NCBI GenBank assembly: GCA_902766435.1
Contig: CACXDM010000162.1
Location: 1-39,614 of the forward strand
Source: an uncultured Erysipelotrichaceae bacterium
GTDB taxonomy: Bacteria > Bacillota_I > Bacilli_A > Erysipelotrichales > Erysipelotrichaceae
Direction of reading: 5' to 3'
DNA length: 39,614 nt
Made by a program: the position numbers and the translations under genes. Of this stretch, positions 16,623-24,523 are shown one piece after another (positions within the stretch are counted from its first letter, which is position 1; every line of letters starts with the position of its first letter). A model generated the notes under the pieces. The model made no database searches, had not been told where the DNA came from, and worked only from the letters and a program-made list of their open reading frames with translations.

Positions 16623-16642
16623 AAAAGAACCTCACGGTTCTT
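16619..16642 (-). terminator. Rho-independent terminator of the lysR gene
   Basis: On the minus strand the stem aagaacc/ggttctt with a four-base loop is followed by a T-run. It lies just beyond the LysR stop codon and directly adjoins the TTTAA repeats of the ktr promoter, insulating the two units. Confidence 0.85.
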
Positions 16643-16660
16643 CTGCACAGTGTGACAGTT

Positions 16661-17545
16661 TCAGCCGAACACCCGGTTTCTGTATACTTCACGCGCTGTT
16701 TCGATGTATCTGCGGACAACGGGAGGACAGTCAGGCATACTGATCAGTCCGTATTCTCTGGTCCATTCCGTGCGCAGAGGTATTTTCATCAGGTCACTGA
16801 CGGAGTAGATAAACGGATTGGCGGTAATCATGATCTGATCGGAATGACTGCATTCAAAGGCTGCGCCAACCTGATTATCCACATCATCACGCATAATCAG
16901 ATGATCCGGATGATCCTGAAATACCGACTGTAATTCATGTAAGTATTCCTCCGGCAGCATCAGCGGGAACACAAGCACCGGATAGTTTTTCAGATCTGAC
17001 AGAGAAAGACTGTCTGAAAAGGAAAGGGGATGTCCGTTTCGCATGGCCGCGAGATAATGCATTTTCAAAAGAGGAGTGAATTCAAATACATCCCGGAAAA
17101 CATCCGTATCATTGCGGAATGTCTCACCGACATCCATGATGCCGTGCGCCACCCGGTATTCACCGCTGTGATTGGGATGAACGATACGTCGGATTTCCAC
17201 TTCAGGATATTTTTTGGCAAATGCTTCATTGACAGGATTCAGCAGTACCTGATGTTCCACGGAACCGATCCTGATGAATTCGGTCGCAGATGTTCTGCGG
17301 CATTCGGTAACCAGTTCGTCCCAGTCACGCAGTATATTTTTGGCACCATGGAAGAATATTTCACCTGCTTCCGTCAGACGGGTTCCGGTACGTGAGCGAT
17401 CCAAAAGACGGCATCCGACTTCCTCTTCCAGTGAATTGATCTGTTTCAGCATGGACTGCTTTGTGATATATGACTGATCCGCTGCTTTTGAAAAACTCTG
17501 TGTCTTCACAACGGTGATAAATGTCTTTAACTGTTCATTGTTCAT
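16661..17545 (-). CDS. LysR-family transcriptional regulator
   Basis: A 294-residue LysR-type regulator. The N-terminal winged helix-turn-helix (1-60) has LKTFITVVKTQSFSKAADQ and the matching SLEEEVGCRLLDRSRTGTRLTEAGE; the rest is a periplasmic-binding-protein-like ligand domain (about 92-290). It is divergent from the flavin reductase gene with about 90 bases between starts, the standard layout for a LysR regulator acting on its neighbour. A palindrome of GGTAA/TTACC half-sites is in the intergenic space. The inducer is unknown; it may be the reductase's substrate. The ATG has an aaggaaaag SD. Confidence 0.92.
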   Translation of the reverse strand: MNNEQLKTFITVVKTQSFSKAADQSYITKQSMLKQINSLEEEVGCRLLDRSRTGTRLTEAGEIFFHGAKNILRDWDELVTECRRTSATEFIRIGSVEHQVLLNPVNEAFAKKYPEVEIRRIVHPNHSGEYRVAHGIMDVGETFRNDTDVFRDVFEFTPLLKMHYLAAMRNGHPLSFSDSLSLSDLKNYPVLVFPLMLPEEYLHELQSVFQDHPDHLIMRDDVDNQVGAAFECSHSDQIMITANPFIYSVSDLMKIPLRTEWTREYGLISMPDCPPVVRRYIETAREVYRNRVFG

Positions 17546-17572
17546 GGTAACTTTTCCTTACCGTAACGGTAA
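17546..17572. promoter_or_regulatory. Candidate LysR operator between lysR and the reductase gene
   Basis: TTACCGT-A-ACGGTAA (17558-17572) is a perfect dyad. A further GGTAA half-site (17546-17550) forms a second, overlapping dyad with the same TTACC. Three spaced half-sites immediately upstream of lysR fit the recognition and activation sites of LysR regulators. Confidence 0.5.
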
Positions 17573-17634
17573 CATTCTTCTCATTCTCTGTCCAATCATT
17601 CCTCTGTAAGATGAAATTGGAATCGGAGGAGAAA

Positions 17635-19401
17635 ATGAAAAGATTATTTGCGGCTGTTCTTACAGCATGTTTACTGGCTGGCTGCTCATCGTCAGCCGGC
17701 ACTTCCGCTTCGTCTTCTCAGACAGCAGGCGAAGTGAAGTTTGCGAATCCCGGTACGTATTCGGCAACAGCTGCCGGCAGAAACGGGGAGATTAAAGTAA
17801 CTGCAGAATTCAGTGAGAATGAAATTCTCAGCATCGAGACAGAATCACAGGAAACAGAAAATATCGGCGTAAAGGCTATGAACGAACTGAAGGAGGAAAT
17901 CCTTTCCTCCCAGGCCGTTGACGTTGACGCAAAGACTTCCGCCACAATCAGCTCGGAAGCGTTCCTGACAGCACTGAAGGACTGTATCGTTCAGGCAGGC
18001 GGAGATCCTGAAAAACTTACAGGTGCCGCATCTGCTTCAGCCGGAACAGAGATCCGTACTGAAGCGGATGTGATTGTTGTCGGCGGCGGAGCTGCAGGCA
18101 TGACGGCGGCGATTACGGCAAAGGAAGACGGTGCCGATGTCATTCTGATTGAAAAGTCAGGTGTTCTCGGAGGCAACACAGTCTGTGCTGCCAACGGCAT
18201 CAATGCGGCAGATTCCAAGGTACAGCTGAACAATGATACATATAAGGAAAAGGGCGGCTCGGTTGAAGGACTGGAAAAGCTGCAGATGAATAATGATGAC
18301 GCAAAGGAAAACCTGGTCAATGCATTTGCGGAAAACAGCGGAGAAGTCATTGACTGGCTGAGCGGCATTGGAGCTTCGTTTGAAGTGGATATTCAGGAAG
18401 ATGAGAGAAATCCCGAACAGAATTACTATATGCTGAAGGATATGACAGACGGAACGACAGCAGTCAGTCTGATCAACCGTGTTTCCGCCGAACTGGAAAA
18501 ACAAGGCATTACCGTATATTACAATATGGATGCGTATGAACTTATGACAGATGAAACAGGAACTGTTACAGGTGTGAAGGCAAAAGACGCAGACGGAAAT
18601 GATGTCGTATTCAGTGCGAAGGCAGTACTTCTGGCTACAGGGGGATTCGGACAGAACAGCGAACTGGTCGGAAAGGTGAATCCGGCTCTGGCAAATGCCG
18701 TTACGGATGAGATCGCGCCTACAACAGGTGAAGGACTTCTGATGGCACAGGCAGTCGGTGCGGATGCGGTGAATCTTGACAGCATTCAGACATTCCCGGC
18801 TGTTATCCCCGGTTACGGAATGATTCTTCCGTTTAATCTTCCCGGTGGTTTTGTTCCGGATGCGCTGTATGTGAACAATCAGGCACAGCGGTTCACGGCA
18901 GAGGGATTTGAAATTCCCGATGCGATTCTGGCACAGGATAAGGGTGAGGTATTCTGCATCTTTGATGACAGCGGAATGAATGACGGAATGAAGACACTGC
19001 TGAATAACGGAATTGTTGTTTCCGGTGAGAATGCGTCTGAACTGGCTGAAAAGCTCGGTCTTGACGGAGCTGCGCTGCAGGCATCAATCGATGCGTTCAA
19101 TGAGGATATCGCAGACGGAACAGATGATGCGTTCGGCAGAGCGGAAAACCTGAATCCGATTGAAGGAACACTGTACGGCTACCGTTTCGGGGTTGGTGCG
19201 CATTACTTCATGGGCGGTCTGCTGATTGACGAAAAGACGCACGTACTCAATACGGAAGGCAAACCGATCAGCGGTCTCTATGCGGCAGGTGAGGTTACGG
19301 GCGGCTTCCACGGAACCTTCAGAGTGGACGGATCCGGTCTCGGAGATTCCTTCACATTCGGAAGAATTGCCGGTCATACCCTGGCAGAAGAAACCAAATA
19401 A
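17635..19401 (+). CDS. Lipid-anchored FMN/FAD reductase, flavocytochrome c/fumarate reductase family
   Basis: Predicted extracytoplasmic anaerobic reductase of 588 residues. The signal peptide ends in the lipobox LLAGC (C17). An FMN-binding domain (about 33-120) carries the flavinylation motif D98-AKTSA-T104, where ApbE would attach FMN to the Thr. A FAD-binding reductase domain follows with VVGGGAAGM (about 148-156), ATGGFG, HYFMGG (H523) and GEVTGGFHGTFR (R563). The dicarboxylate-binding arginines normal in fumarate reductases are not evident between residues 398 and 435, so the substrate may not be fumarate. ATG 17635 has a ggagga SD; an upstream ATG at 17611 lacks one. Haem-binding motifs are absent, so electrons probably come through other flavinylated proteins. 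Confidence 0.88.
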   Translation: MKRLFAAVLTACLLAGCSSSAGTSASSSQTAGEVKFANPGTYSATAAGRNGEIKVTAEFSENEILSIETESQETENIGVKAMNELKEEILSSQAVDVDAKTSATISSEAFLTALKDCIVQAGGDPEKLTGAASASAGTEIRTEADVIVVGGGAAGMTAAITAKEDGADVILIEKSGVLGGNTVCAANGINAADSKVQLNNDTYKEKGGSVEGLEKLQMNNDDAKENLVNAFAENSGEVIDWLSGIGASFEVDIQEDERNPEQNYYMLKDMTDGTTAVSLINRVSAELEKQGITVYYNMDAYELMTDETGTVTGVKAKDADGNDVVFSAKAVLLATGGFGQNSELVGKVNPALANAVTDEIAPTTGEGLLMAQAVGADAVNLDSIQTFPAVIPGYGMILPFNLPGGFVPDALYVNNQAQRFTAEGFEIPDAILAQDKGEVFCIFDDSGMNDGMKTLLNNGIVVSGENASELAEKLGLDGAALQASIDAFNEDIADGTDDAFGRAENLNPIEGTLYGYRFGVGAHYFMGGLLIDEKTHVLNTEGKPISGLYAAGEVTGGFHGTFRVDGSGLGDSFTFGRIAGHTLAEETK

Positions 19402-19407
19402 AAGGCG

Positions 19408-19430
19408 AAAGCAGGGAAACCCTGCTTTTA
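19408..19430 (+). terminator. Rho-independent terminator after the reductase gene
   Basis: A perfect 9-bp stem (aaagcaggg/ccctgcttt) with an aaa loop starts six bases after the stop, with a short T-rich tail. Confidence 0.85.
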
Positions 19431-19529
19431 CTTTGGCAGGCTTTAATTTTGTCTGCTAATTCAAAAAGCCATAAAATTCAACATATTTCGTTATTCTTTG
19501 CGAAATGACTGAAAATAGTTTAAAAAGTT

Positions 19530-19556
19530 TTAGCACTCAAGTATTGACAGTGCTAA
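19530..19556. promoter_or_regulatory. CIRCE element (HrcA operator)
   Basis: TTAGCACTC, nine bases, then CAGTGCTAA. This is the CIRCE inverted repeat with one deviation from consensus (C for G in the first base of the right arm). It overlaps the -35 box of the following promoter, the normal position for HrcA repression. Confidence 0.93.
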
Positions 19557-19571
19557 AACAATGACTATACT
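19544..19571 (+). promoter_or_regulatory. Sigma-A promoter of the small heat shock operon
   Basis: A perfect TTGACA (19544-19549), a 16-base spacer and TATACT (19566-19571). The -35 box lies inside the CIRCE element, so HrcA binding would block polymerase. Confidence 0.85.
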
Positions 19572-19614
19572 AATAGATGTAAGGTGAAAGACCTGAAGAA
19601 AAGAGGTACTTAAG

Positions 19615-20034
19615 ATGAGGTATTTGGCAAACAGAAACAACGATTTATTTGATGATATTTTCGACAGTATGTTCAGAGCTCCGGTTTATGGCGGAGAATC
19701 ACTGATGAAGACTGATGTCCATGAGAAAGACGGAAAGTATCTTCTGGATGTTGAAATTCCGGGATATAAAAAGGAAGACGTAAAGATCAGTCTTTACAAC
19801 GGTACACTGACAATCAGTGCCGAACATAACGAGACAAATGAGGAAAAGGACGCGAAGGGAAGAATCCTGCGTCAGGAAAGATATTCCGGCAACTGCTCAA
19901 GAAGCTTCTATGTCGGCGACGCAGTCAAGGATTCCGATGTTCATGCTTCGTTCAATAACGGTGTTCTGAGAATTGAAATTCCGACAGCACAGAGAAAAGA
20001 ACAGGAAGAGAAAAAGTTTATCGATATTCTCTGA
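19615..20034 (+). CDS. Hsp20/alpha-crystallin small heat shock protein, copy 1
   Basis: An ATP-independent holdase chaperone. The 139-residue product has a short N-terminal arm (NDLFDDIFDSMF), the alpha-crystallin domain from about residue 26 (MKTDVHEKDGKYLLDVEIPGYKKEDVKISL) to FNNGVLRIEIP, and a charged tail ending KKFIDIL, whose I-x-I/L-type end can contact neighbouring subunits. The start has an agaggtact SD. Control by CIRCE/HrcA is clear from the promoter. A second, diverged Hsp20 gene follows 40 bases on. Confidence 0.94.
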   Translation: MRYLANRNNDLFDDIFDSMFRAPVYGGESLMKTDVHEKDGKYLLDVEIPGYKKEDVKISLYNGTLTISAEHNETNEEKDAKGRILRQERYSGNCSRSFYVGDAVKDSDVHASFNNGVLRIEIPTAQRKEQEEKKFIDIL

Positions 20035-20074
20035 TGAATAAACAGCAGACGTTATCGGAAAAGGAGGAAATGTT

Positions 20075-20488
20075 ATGAGATTCATGCCAATGATGAAGAG
20101 AGATTTTGACTTATTCGAAGACGTATTCAATGTTCCGGTATTCCGGAATGAAACGCTGATGAAAACAGACGTCTATGAAAAAGACGGAAATTATGTAATG
20201 AAGATGGACCTCCCGGGCTACCGGAAGGAAGATATTCAGATCTCACTGGATAACGGGAATCTGAGCGTATCTGCCAACCGGAGCAACAGTACTGATGAGA
20301 AGGATGACCAGGGCAATATCATCAGACAGGAGCGTTTCACCGGAACAGCTTCGAGAACATTCTATGTCGGCAAGCAGATTACCGATCAGGATGTAAAGGC
20401 ATCCTTTGAAGACGGTATTCTGACACTGACTGTTCCTTCGCAGAAAAAGAAGGAAATCGAAGAAAAGAAGTATATCGAAATTCTCTGA
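20075..20488 (+). CDS. Hsp20/alpha-crystallin small heat shock protein, copy 2
   Basis: A paralogue of the preceding gene, 137 residues, with the same architecture: N-terminal arm DLFEDVFNVPVF, alpha-crystallin domain with LMKTDVYEKDGNYVMKMDLPG, ISLDNGNLSVSANR and FEDGILTLTVP, and tail KKYIEIL. The two differ throughout but keep MKTDV.EKDG and the terminal I-[DE]-I-L. An aaggagg SD precedes the ATG and no promoter or terminator is visible in the 40-base gap, so the pair is one CIRCE-controlled operon. Tandem copies may form mixed oligomers. Confidence 0.94.
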   Translation: MRFMPMMKRDFDLFEDVFNVPVFRNETLMKTDVYEKDGNYVMKMDLPGYRKEDIQISLDNGNLSVSANRSNSTDEKDDQGNIIRQERFTGTASRTFYVGKQITDQDVKASFEDGILTLTVPSQKKKEIEEKKYIEIL

Positions 20489-20516
20489 CCCTGTGAAAAT
20501 AGAATCAGAATTCTAT

Positions 20517-20545
20517 GCCGGCTGACAAATGTCTGCCGGTTTTTT
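20517..20545 (+). terminator. Rho-independent terminator after the hsp20 pair
   Basis: The stem ccggc/gccgg, extended inside by further pairs (gaca/tgtc), is followed by six T. Confidence 0.8.
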
Positions 20546-20642
20546 AATTCCCTTCTTTCGGAATAAACAGAACAATCCGGCTTCAAAGATGTGTCAATCT
20601 GCGAAAAATGCCTTATTCATGCGGTTTTTGAAGGATAACCGC

Positions 20643-20671
20643 TTGCAATTGAAGGAATACAAATATAAAAT
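20643..20671 (+). promoter_or_regulatory. Putative promoter of the HU gene with an upstream dyad
   Basis: TTGCAA (20643-20648) and TAAAAT (20666-20671) are 17 bases apart. A GCGGTT/AACCGC dyad (20621-20642) adjoins the -35 box upstream and could be an operator or a hairpin. Confidence 0.5.
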
Positions 20672-20698
20672 GAACAAGTTCGTTAGGAGGAAATCAAA

Positions 20699-20992
20699 AT
20701 GACTAAGACTATTTTAGTTAAGACAAAGAAAGATATCGCAGACAGAATCGCCAATGAAATGGGCCTGTCCAAGAAGGCTGCTGCTGAAGCTGTTACTCTC
20801 GTATTCGAAGAGATTGCAGACACACTGAAGGACGGCGGAGAAATCTCCATCAACGGTTTCGGTAAATTTGAGATTTCCGAAAGACCTGCACGTCAGGGCA
20901 TCAACCCCGCAACAGGCGAAAAGATCGAAATCGCTGCTTCCAAGTCTCCGAAGTTCAAGGCTTCCAAGACACTCAAGGACAGTGTTAAGTAA
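20699..20992 (+). CDS. hup: HU family nucleoid DNA-binding protein
   Basis: HU bends and compacts DNA as a dimer. The 97-residue product has the family N-terminus TKKDIADRIANEMGLSKKAAAEAV, the GEISINGFGKFEI strand, and the DNA-binding arm with RPARQGINPATGEKI, which contains the conserved RxxRxGxNPxTGE signature. A strong aggagg SD precedes the ATG. It is a single-gene unit bounded by terminators on both sides. The short insertion at the N-terminus (TKTILVKT) is slightly longer than usual. Confidence 0.96.
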   Translation: MTKTILVKTKKDIADRIANEMGLSKKAAAEAVTLVFEEIADTLKDGGEISINGFGKFEISERPARQGINPATGEKIEIAASKSPKFKASKTLKDSVK

Positions 20993-21023
20993 TCGATTTT
21001 GTCAGAAAAATATAAATGATCGG

Positions 21024-21049
21024 AAAACAGCCGGAAACGGTTGTTTTTT
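21024..21049 (+). terminator. Rho-independent terminator after the HU gene
   Basis: The stem aaaacagccg/cggttgtttt with a gaaa tetraloop (one G-T pair) is followed by a T-run. Confidence 0.88.
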
Positions 21050-21112
21050 GTTGTGCCCCTTGTAATCGTGTTTTGAGTCTGAGAAAATATGTTTACCAAA
21101 GGACAGATTTCC

Positions 21113-21847
21113 ATGACAGAAGTTTTTAGTTATCTTCACGGGTTTAATTTTATTTCCGTATTCTTCCGCCTTGTTCTGGCGACGCTTTCAGCCGGTTTCA
21201 TCGGCTACGGCAGAACAAAAAGACAGAAGACAGCCGGGTTCAGGACATTTATGCTTACCGGACTGGGGGCGTGTCTTTCTGTTTTGATTGCAATGTATCA
21301 GTATGAAATGATGAACGGCGCATGGGCACCGGTTGTTGCCGAGGTTGGCATGAAGTTTGATGCCAGCAGATATGCGGCAGCAGTAATCGGCGGCATCGGT
21401 TTTCTCGCCTCCGGTTCGATTATCGGCGCCTCACATCAGCAGGTTTCCGGTCTGACAACTGCGACCGGACTCTTTGCGTCGGTATGTATGGGAATTGCGG
21501 CAGGTGTCGGATTCTATGAAGTCGTCATCCTGGCAATGATTCTGATCTTTATCGCATTGAATCTTATGCAGCCGCTGGAAGGAAGATACAAGCGCCTGGC
21601 AAGAAATATGACTGTTTATGCGGAATTTGAATCCATGGATGACGTTGATGATATTACCTCTGTAATAAAGGCGAAAAACGCGAACATCTATGAAATTGAT
21701 TTCGAGAGGACGGTCCGTACAGATGATCAATACCCTTCGGCGATCTTTTCGATCAAGCTCAGCCGCGAGAATACATCCCATTCGGATATGTTGTCGTCCA
21801 TTGCGGAGCTTCCGTTTGTGATCTCGATTGAGGAACTGATTTCGTAG
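21113..21847 (+). CDS. MgtC/SapB family membrane protein, copy 1
   Basis: A predicted MgtC-like integral membrane protein, 244 residues from ATG 21113, which has an aaagga SD nine bases upstream; ATG 21089 would add eight residues. It has about four to five N-terminal helices with KTAGFRTFMLTGLGACLSVL and VIGGIGFLASGSII, and a soluble ACT-like C-terminal domain from about residue 168. The usual acidic residue of the family motif (GLER-type) is replaced here: GFIGYGRTKRQK. It lies 10 bases upstream of a second MgtC-like gene. MgtC relatives are linked to magnesium limitation and membrane energetics; the role here is unproven. Confidence 0.88.
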   Translation: MTEVFSYLHGFNFISVFFRLVLATLSAGFIGYGRTKRQKTAGFRTFMLTGLGACLSVLIAMYQYEMMNGAWAPVVAEVGMKFDASRYAAAVIGGIGFLASGSIIGASHQQVSGLTTATGLFASVCMGIAAGVGFYEVVILAMILIFIALNLMQPLEGRYKRLARNMTVYAEFESMDDVDDITSVIKAKNANIYEIDFERTVRTDDQYPSAIFSIKLSRENTSHSDMLSSIAELPFVISIEELIS

Positions 21848-21857
21848 GAGGGTATTT

Positions 21858-22547
21858 ATGTTGTCAATATTTGATGGAATCAGAGGATTGGATTTCCTCT
21901 CAGTAACAATCAGGCTGCTGACGGCATTTGCCTGCGGCGCTGTCATCGGTCTGGAACGGTCATATAAAAACAAACCGGCGGGTTTCCGTACGCATATTCT
22001 TGTCTGTCTCGGTGCCGCAATTGCCGCGATGACCGGAATGTATATCTATCTTTATGATCAGCTTCCTGCGGATATGTCAAGAATCGCAGCAGGTGTAGTC
22101 ACCGGACTGGGATTCATCGGTGCCGGAACGATTATTGTCACAAAGAAAAACAAGGTTAAGGGTCTTACGACAGCTGCCGGTCTTTGGACAACCGGACTGG
22201 TCGGACTTGCCATCGGCACAGGTTTCTACGAAGGCGGTCTTCTTGGGACATTCCTGATCATTCTGATTGAAACATACTTCAACAATATCCGTGAAAAGAT
22301 TATCTACGCGCCGGAATTCCGGATCGCTCTGAGCTATTATCACAGAACGGATCTGGATAAGGTTCTCCGTTATTGTAAAGATTCCGGTTTATCCATTTCC
22401 AATCTGCAGATTACCGGAAATACCGAATCAGGATCGGCAATCTACTCTGCTCTGATCAGTCTCAAGGCTGTCGGGAAGATCGAACCGGAGGAGATCGCGT
22501 CAGCTGTACGGAATATCAGCGGAATCATCAGCGCTGAGGTTATATGA
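21858..22547 (+). CDS. MgtC/SapB family membrane protein, copy 2
   Basis: The 229-residue product keeps the canonical family motif VIGLERSYKNKPAGFRTH followed by ILVCLGAAIAAMTGMY and VTGLGFIGAGTIIV, then a cytoplasmic ACT-like domain from about residue 152. It starts after an aggaggg SD ten bases past the first copy. The two are diverged paralogues (copy 1 lacks the acidic residue of the motif), suggesting a heteromeric complex or a division of roles. A strong terminator follows. Confidence 0.92.
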   Translation: MLSIFDGIRGLDFLSVTIRLLTAFACGAVIGLERSYKNKPAGFRTHILVCLGAAIAAMTGMYIYLYDQLPADMSRIAAGVVTGLGFIGAGTIIVTKKNKVKGLTTAAGLWTTGLVGLAIGTGFYEGGLLGTFLIILIETYFNNIREKIIYAPEFRIALSYYHRTDLDKVLRYCKDSGLSISNLQITGNTESGSAIYSALISLKAVGKIEPEEIASAVRNISGIISAEVI

Positions 22548-22551
22548 AATG

Positions 22552-22585
22552 AAGCCATGTGCACCGGCACATGGCTTTGTCTTTT
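22552..22585 (+). terminator. Rho-independent terminator after the mgtC pair
   Basis: A perfect 11-bp stem (aagccatgtgc/gcacatggctt) with a four-base loop precedes tgtctttt. It reaches the stop codon of the opposing DUF4139 gene. Confidence 0.85.
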
Positions 22586-24104
22586 AATATGCGGTTTCTC
22601 TTATGTTTTTGTCTTTCGGCCAGGTGATCTTGTAAGCATACCTGATGACTTCCGTCTGTTTCGGCTTCAGCTCACAGTCCCACTTCAGTTCTCCGGTTGT
22701 CTCATTGAGCACTGCTTTGGCAAGATCGGAATGTTCAATGGTGATTGATTTGTCACGGGATATGGGAAGCTGGTCGAGAATCCGGATATTTACCGTCTCA
22801 TCCTTTAAGGAAGTAACGGTGATCTCGTATTCATGATCGCGGATCTGCTGTGTTTTCAGCATGTTCAGCGATTTTTTCCGTTTCAGTTCCTTTCTCATTA
22901 CACTGACTTTTTCGTCTTTGCCGAAGGAGATCAGGAAGGTATCTTCCGACATGTCGGGATCGATTGTGATATTGCCCGCGAACATTCCCTTCATGTATAC
23001 CGAAGCAGTACCGCCGACCGTGACCGGAAGATCCGCTGTTTTCACTTCAGCAGTCAGGTATGCGTTATTACTGAGCTTCGGAACGGCTGTCAGCCGGTAT
23101 TCGGCCTTGAGCGTGAACTGATTGAGATCCGCAGTTGTGCCTTCTGTTCCTTTAATGATTGTCCGTTCCTTATTTAATGCATACTCTGTCATTGTTTCGG
23201 AAGAGCTGACTTCTGCCTCATTTGTCGCAAGAATATCCAGCGCAGCTGTTTCTTCACTGTCTTCATACATCGGGGACATTGTTTTGGACATGCTTCCTGC
23301 GAAGCCTCCCACAGCCGCGTCTGCCATCAACGGCGCAGAAGCTCTCGCTCCGATATATTCCGGACGGAAGCTGACGTAAATCGGTTCCAGACGGGGGAGC
23401 CAGGAAGTGACGGAAGGGTTGCCGGTAAATAAAGTGACTTTGACATTCTCCCAGTCTTCCTGCGTGTTTTCCACGATCTTCGCTCTGACTCTGATCTCTA
23501 TGTCGGAACCTGCTCCTTCGGTATGAATCTCATAGACGGGACGCCAGAACGCGTCTTTCTCAAAGTACTGAATTCTGAACGGGAAGCTTCCTTCCTTTTC
23601 GGAAACCAGATCCAGAGAGATATACGGTCTGTTTTCTTCTTCCATCTGGTCGGAGAGCGTTTTTTCCAGCTCCTTCTTTTCCTTTTCCTGTTCCCGGATG
23701 CGGCTGCGGATTGTCCGGAGTCTTTCCGGCAGACGGTCAATGTAGTTTTCCATATCCGTGATATTGACGGCAGTGGCTTTGGCGAAATGTCCGTTTTCCT
23801 TCCAGAGTGTAATCTGTTCCTTCAGGGTATCGATTTCCTGCTGCAGAGACGTGATCCGCTCAGCTGTTTTGGCGGAAGGTCTGTCATCACGGTCTTTCTC
23901 AGAAGACGGATCAACAGTTCTGATGTTGTTTCCGACAACGCCTTCCGGGAAGAAGAAACGTATTGTGTCGGGATCAGTACCGTTGGTAATGCCGTGAATC
24001 TGTACGGTGTTTGTGCCGGGCTTCAGATCAACCGTACCTGTACGCTGAACAATGGCGCCTTTTCGGTAAATCTGTACTTCCTTTACTGTTGTATTTATGC
24101 TCAT
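22584..24104 (-). CDS. DUF4140/DUF4139 protein (MuiA-like)
   Basis: The 506-residue product has an N-terminal DUF4140 domain (residues 1-100, beginning TTVKEVQIYRKGAIVQRTG), a coiled-coil (about 72-165, rich in Glu, Lys and Arg) and a C-terminal DUF4139 domain (about 175-500; PVYEIHTEG, QEDWENVKVTLFTGNP, ending GELKWDCELKPKQTEVI). Proteins with this layout are annotated as mucoidy inhibitor MuiA, but the biochemical role is unsettled. No signal peptide or membrane segment is visible. An agaggt SD and a TATAAT -10 box (24126-24131, minus strand) precede the start. Confidence 0.85.
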   Translation of the reverse strand: MSINTTVKEVQIYRKGAIVQRTGTVDLKPGTNTVQIHGITNGTDPDTIRFFFPEGVVGNNIRTVDPSSEKDRDDRPSAKTAERITSLQQEIDTLKEQITLWKENGHFAKATAVNITDMENYIDRLPERLRTIRSRIREQEKEKKELEKTLSDQMEEENRPYISLDLVSEKEGSFPFRIQYFEKDAFWRPVYEIHTEGAGSDIEIRVRAKIVENTQEDWENVKVTLFTGNPSVTSWLPRLEPIYVSFRPEYIGARASAPLMADAAVGGFAGSMSKTMSPMYEDSEETAALDILATNEAEVSSSETMTEYALNKERTIIKGTEGTTADLNQFTLKAEYRLTAVPKLSNNAYLTAEVKTADLPVTVGGTASVYMKGMFAGNITIDPDMSEDTFLISFGKDEKVSVMRKELKRKKSLNMLKTQQIRDHEYEITVTSLKDETVNIRILDQLPISRDKSITIEHSDLAKAVLNETTGELKWDCELKPKQTEVIRYAYKITWPKDKNIRETAY

Positions 24105-24142
24105 ATGGTAACCTCTGTTAAGCTGATTATACTATGGAATAA

Positions 24143-24164
24143 GGAAAAAGGGACTTTCGTCTCC
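24143..24164 (-). terminator. Probable terminator of the merR gene
   Basis: On the minus strand ggagac-gaaa-gtccc forms a short stem with one bulge and a GNRA loop, followed by tttttcc. It lies eight bases past the MerR stop. Confidence 0.6.
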
Positions 24165-24171
24165 GTGGCAA

Positions 24172-24501
24172 TTATCCGAAATGATCTGACAGCAGTTTTT
24201 CGGCGCAGCTGATCTGCTGTTCCACCGCTGTCTTTTCCTGTGTCAGACGGCTGATCGCATCACTGACTACATCCGGCAGACTGCCGGGATCGTTCAGAAC
24301 TGTTTTGATTTCCGCGATTTTCAGTCCTGCCCGTCTCATTTCCCTGATCCGCTTCAGTTTGTCCACCGCATCGTCATCATACAGCTTATAGTTCTGACCG
24401 CCGGAGCGCTCTGTCGGTTTGAGAAGACCGATCCGGTCGTAGTAGTATAACGTTTTTCGGGTGACATTCGCAGCTTGGCAGACTTCACCGACTGTTTTCA
24501 T
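24172..24501 (-). CDS. MerR-family transcriptional regulator
   Basis: A 109-residue MerR regulator. The N-terminal winged helix has MKTVGEVCQAANVTRKTLYYYDRIGLLKPTE, then YKLYDDDAVDKLKRIREMRRAGLKIAEIKTVL, and a C-terminal dimerisation coil from about residue 75. The effector region is very short and the CueR/ZntR-type metal loop is missing; two cysteines (C8 and one near the C-terminus) are far apart. I start it at 24501, where an agaggt SD precedes the Met; the upstream frame adds about 50 residues without homology. A dyad between widely spaced promoter boxes directly upstream shows likely autoregulation. Confidence 0.9.
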   Translation of the reverse strand: MKTVGEVCQAANVTRKTLYYYDRIGLLKPTERSGGQNYKLYDDDAVDKLKRIREMRRAGLKIAEIKTVLNDPGSLPDVVSDAISRLTQEKTAVEQQISCAEKLLSDHFG

Positions 24502-24523
24502 GGCTGTACCTCTTACGGGATTC

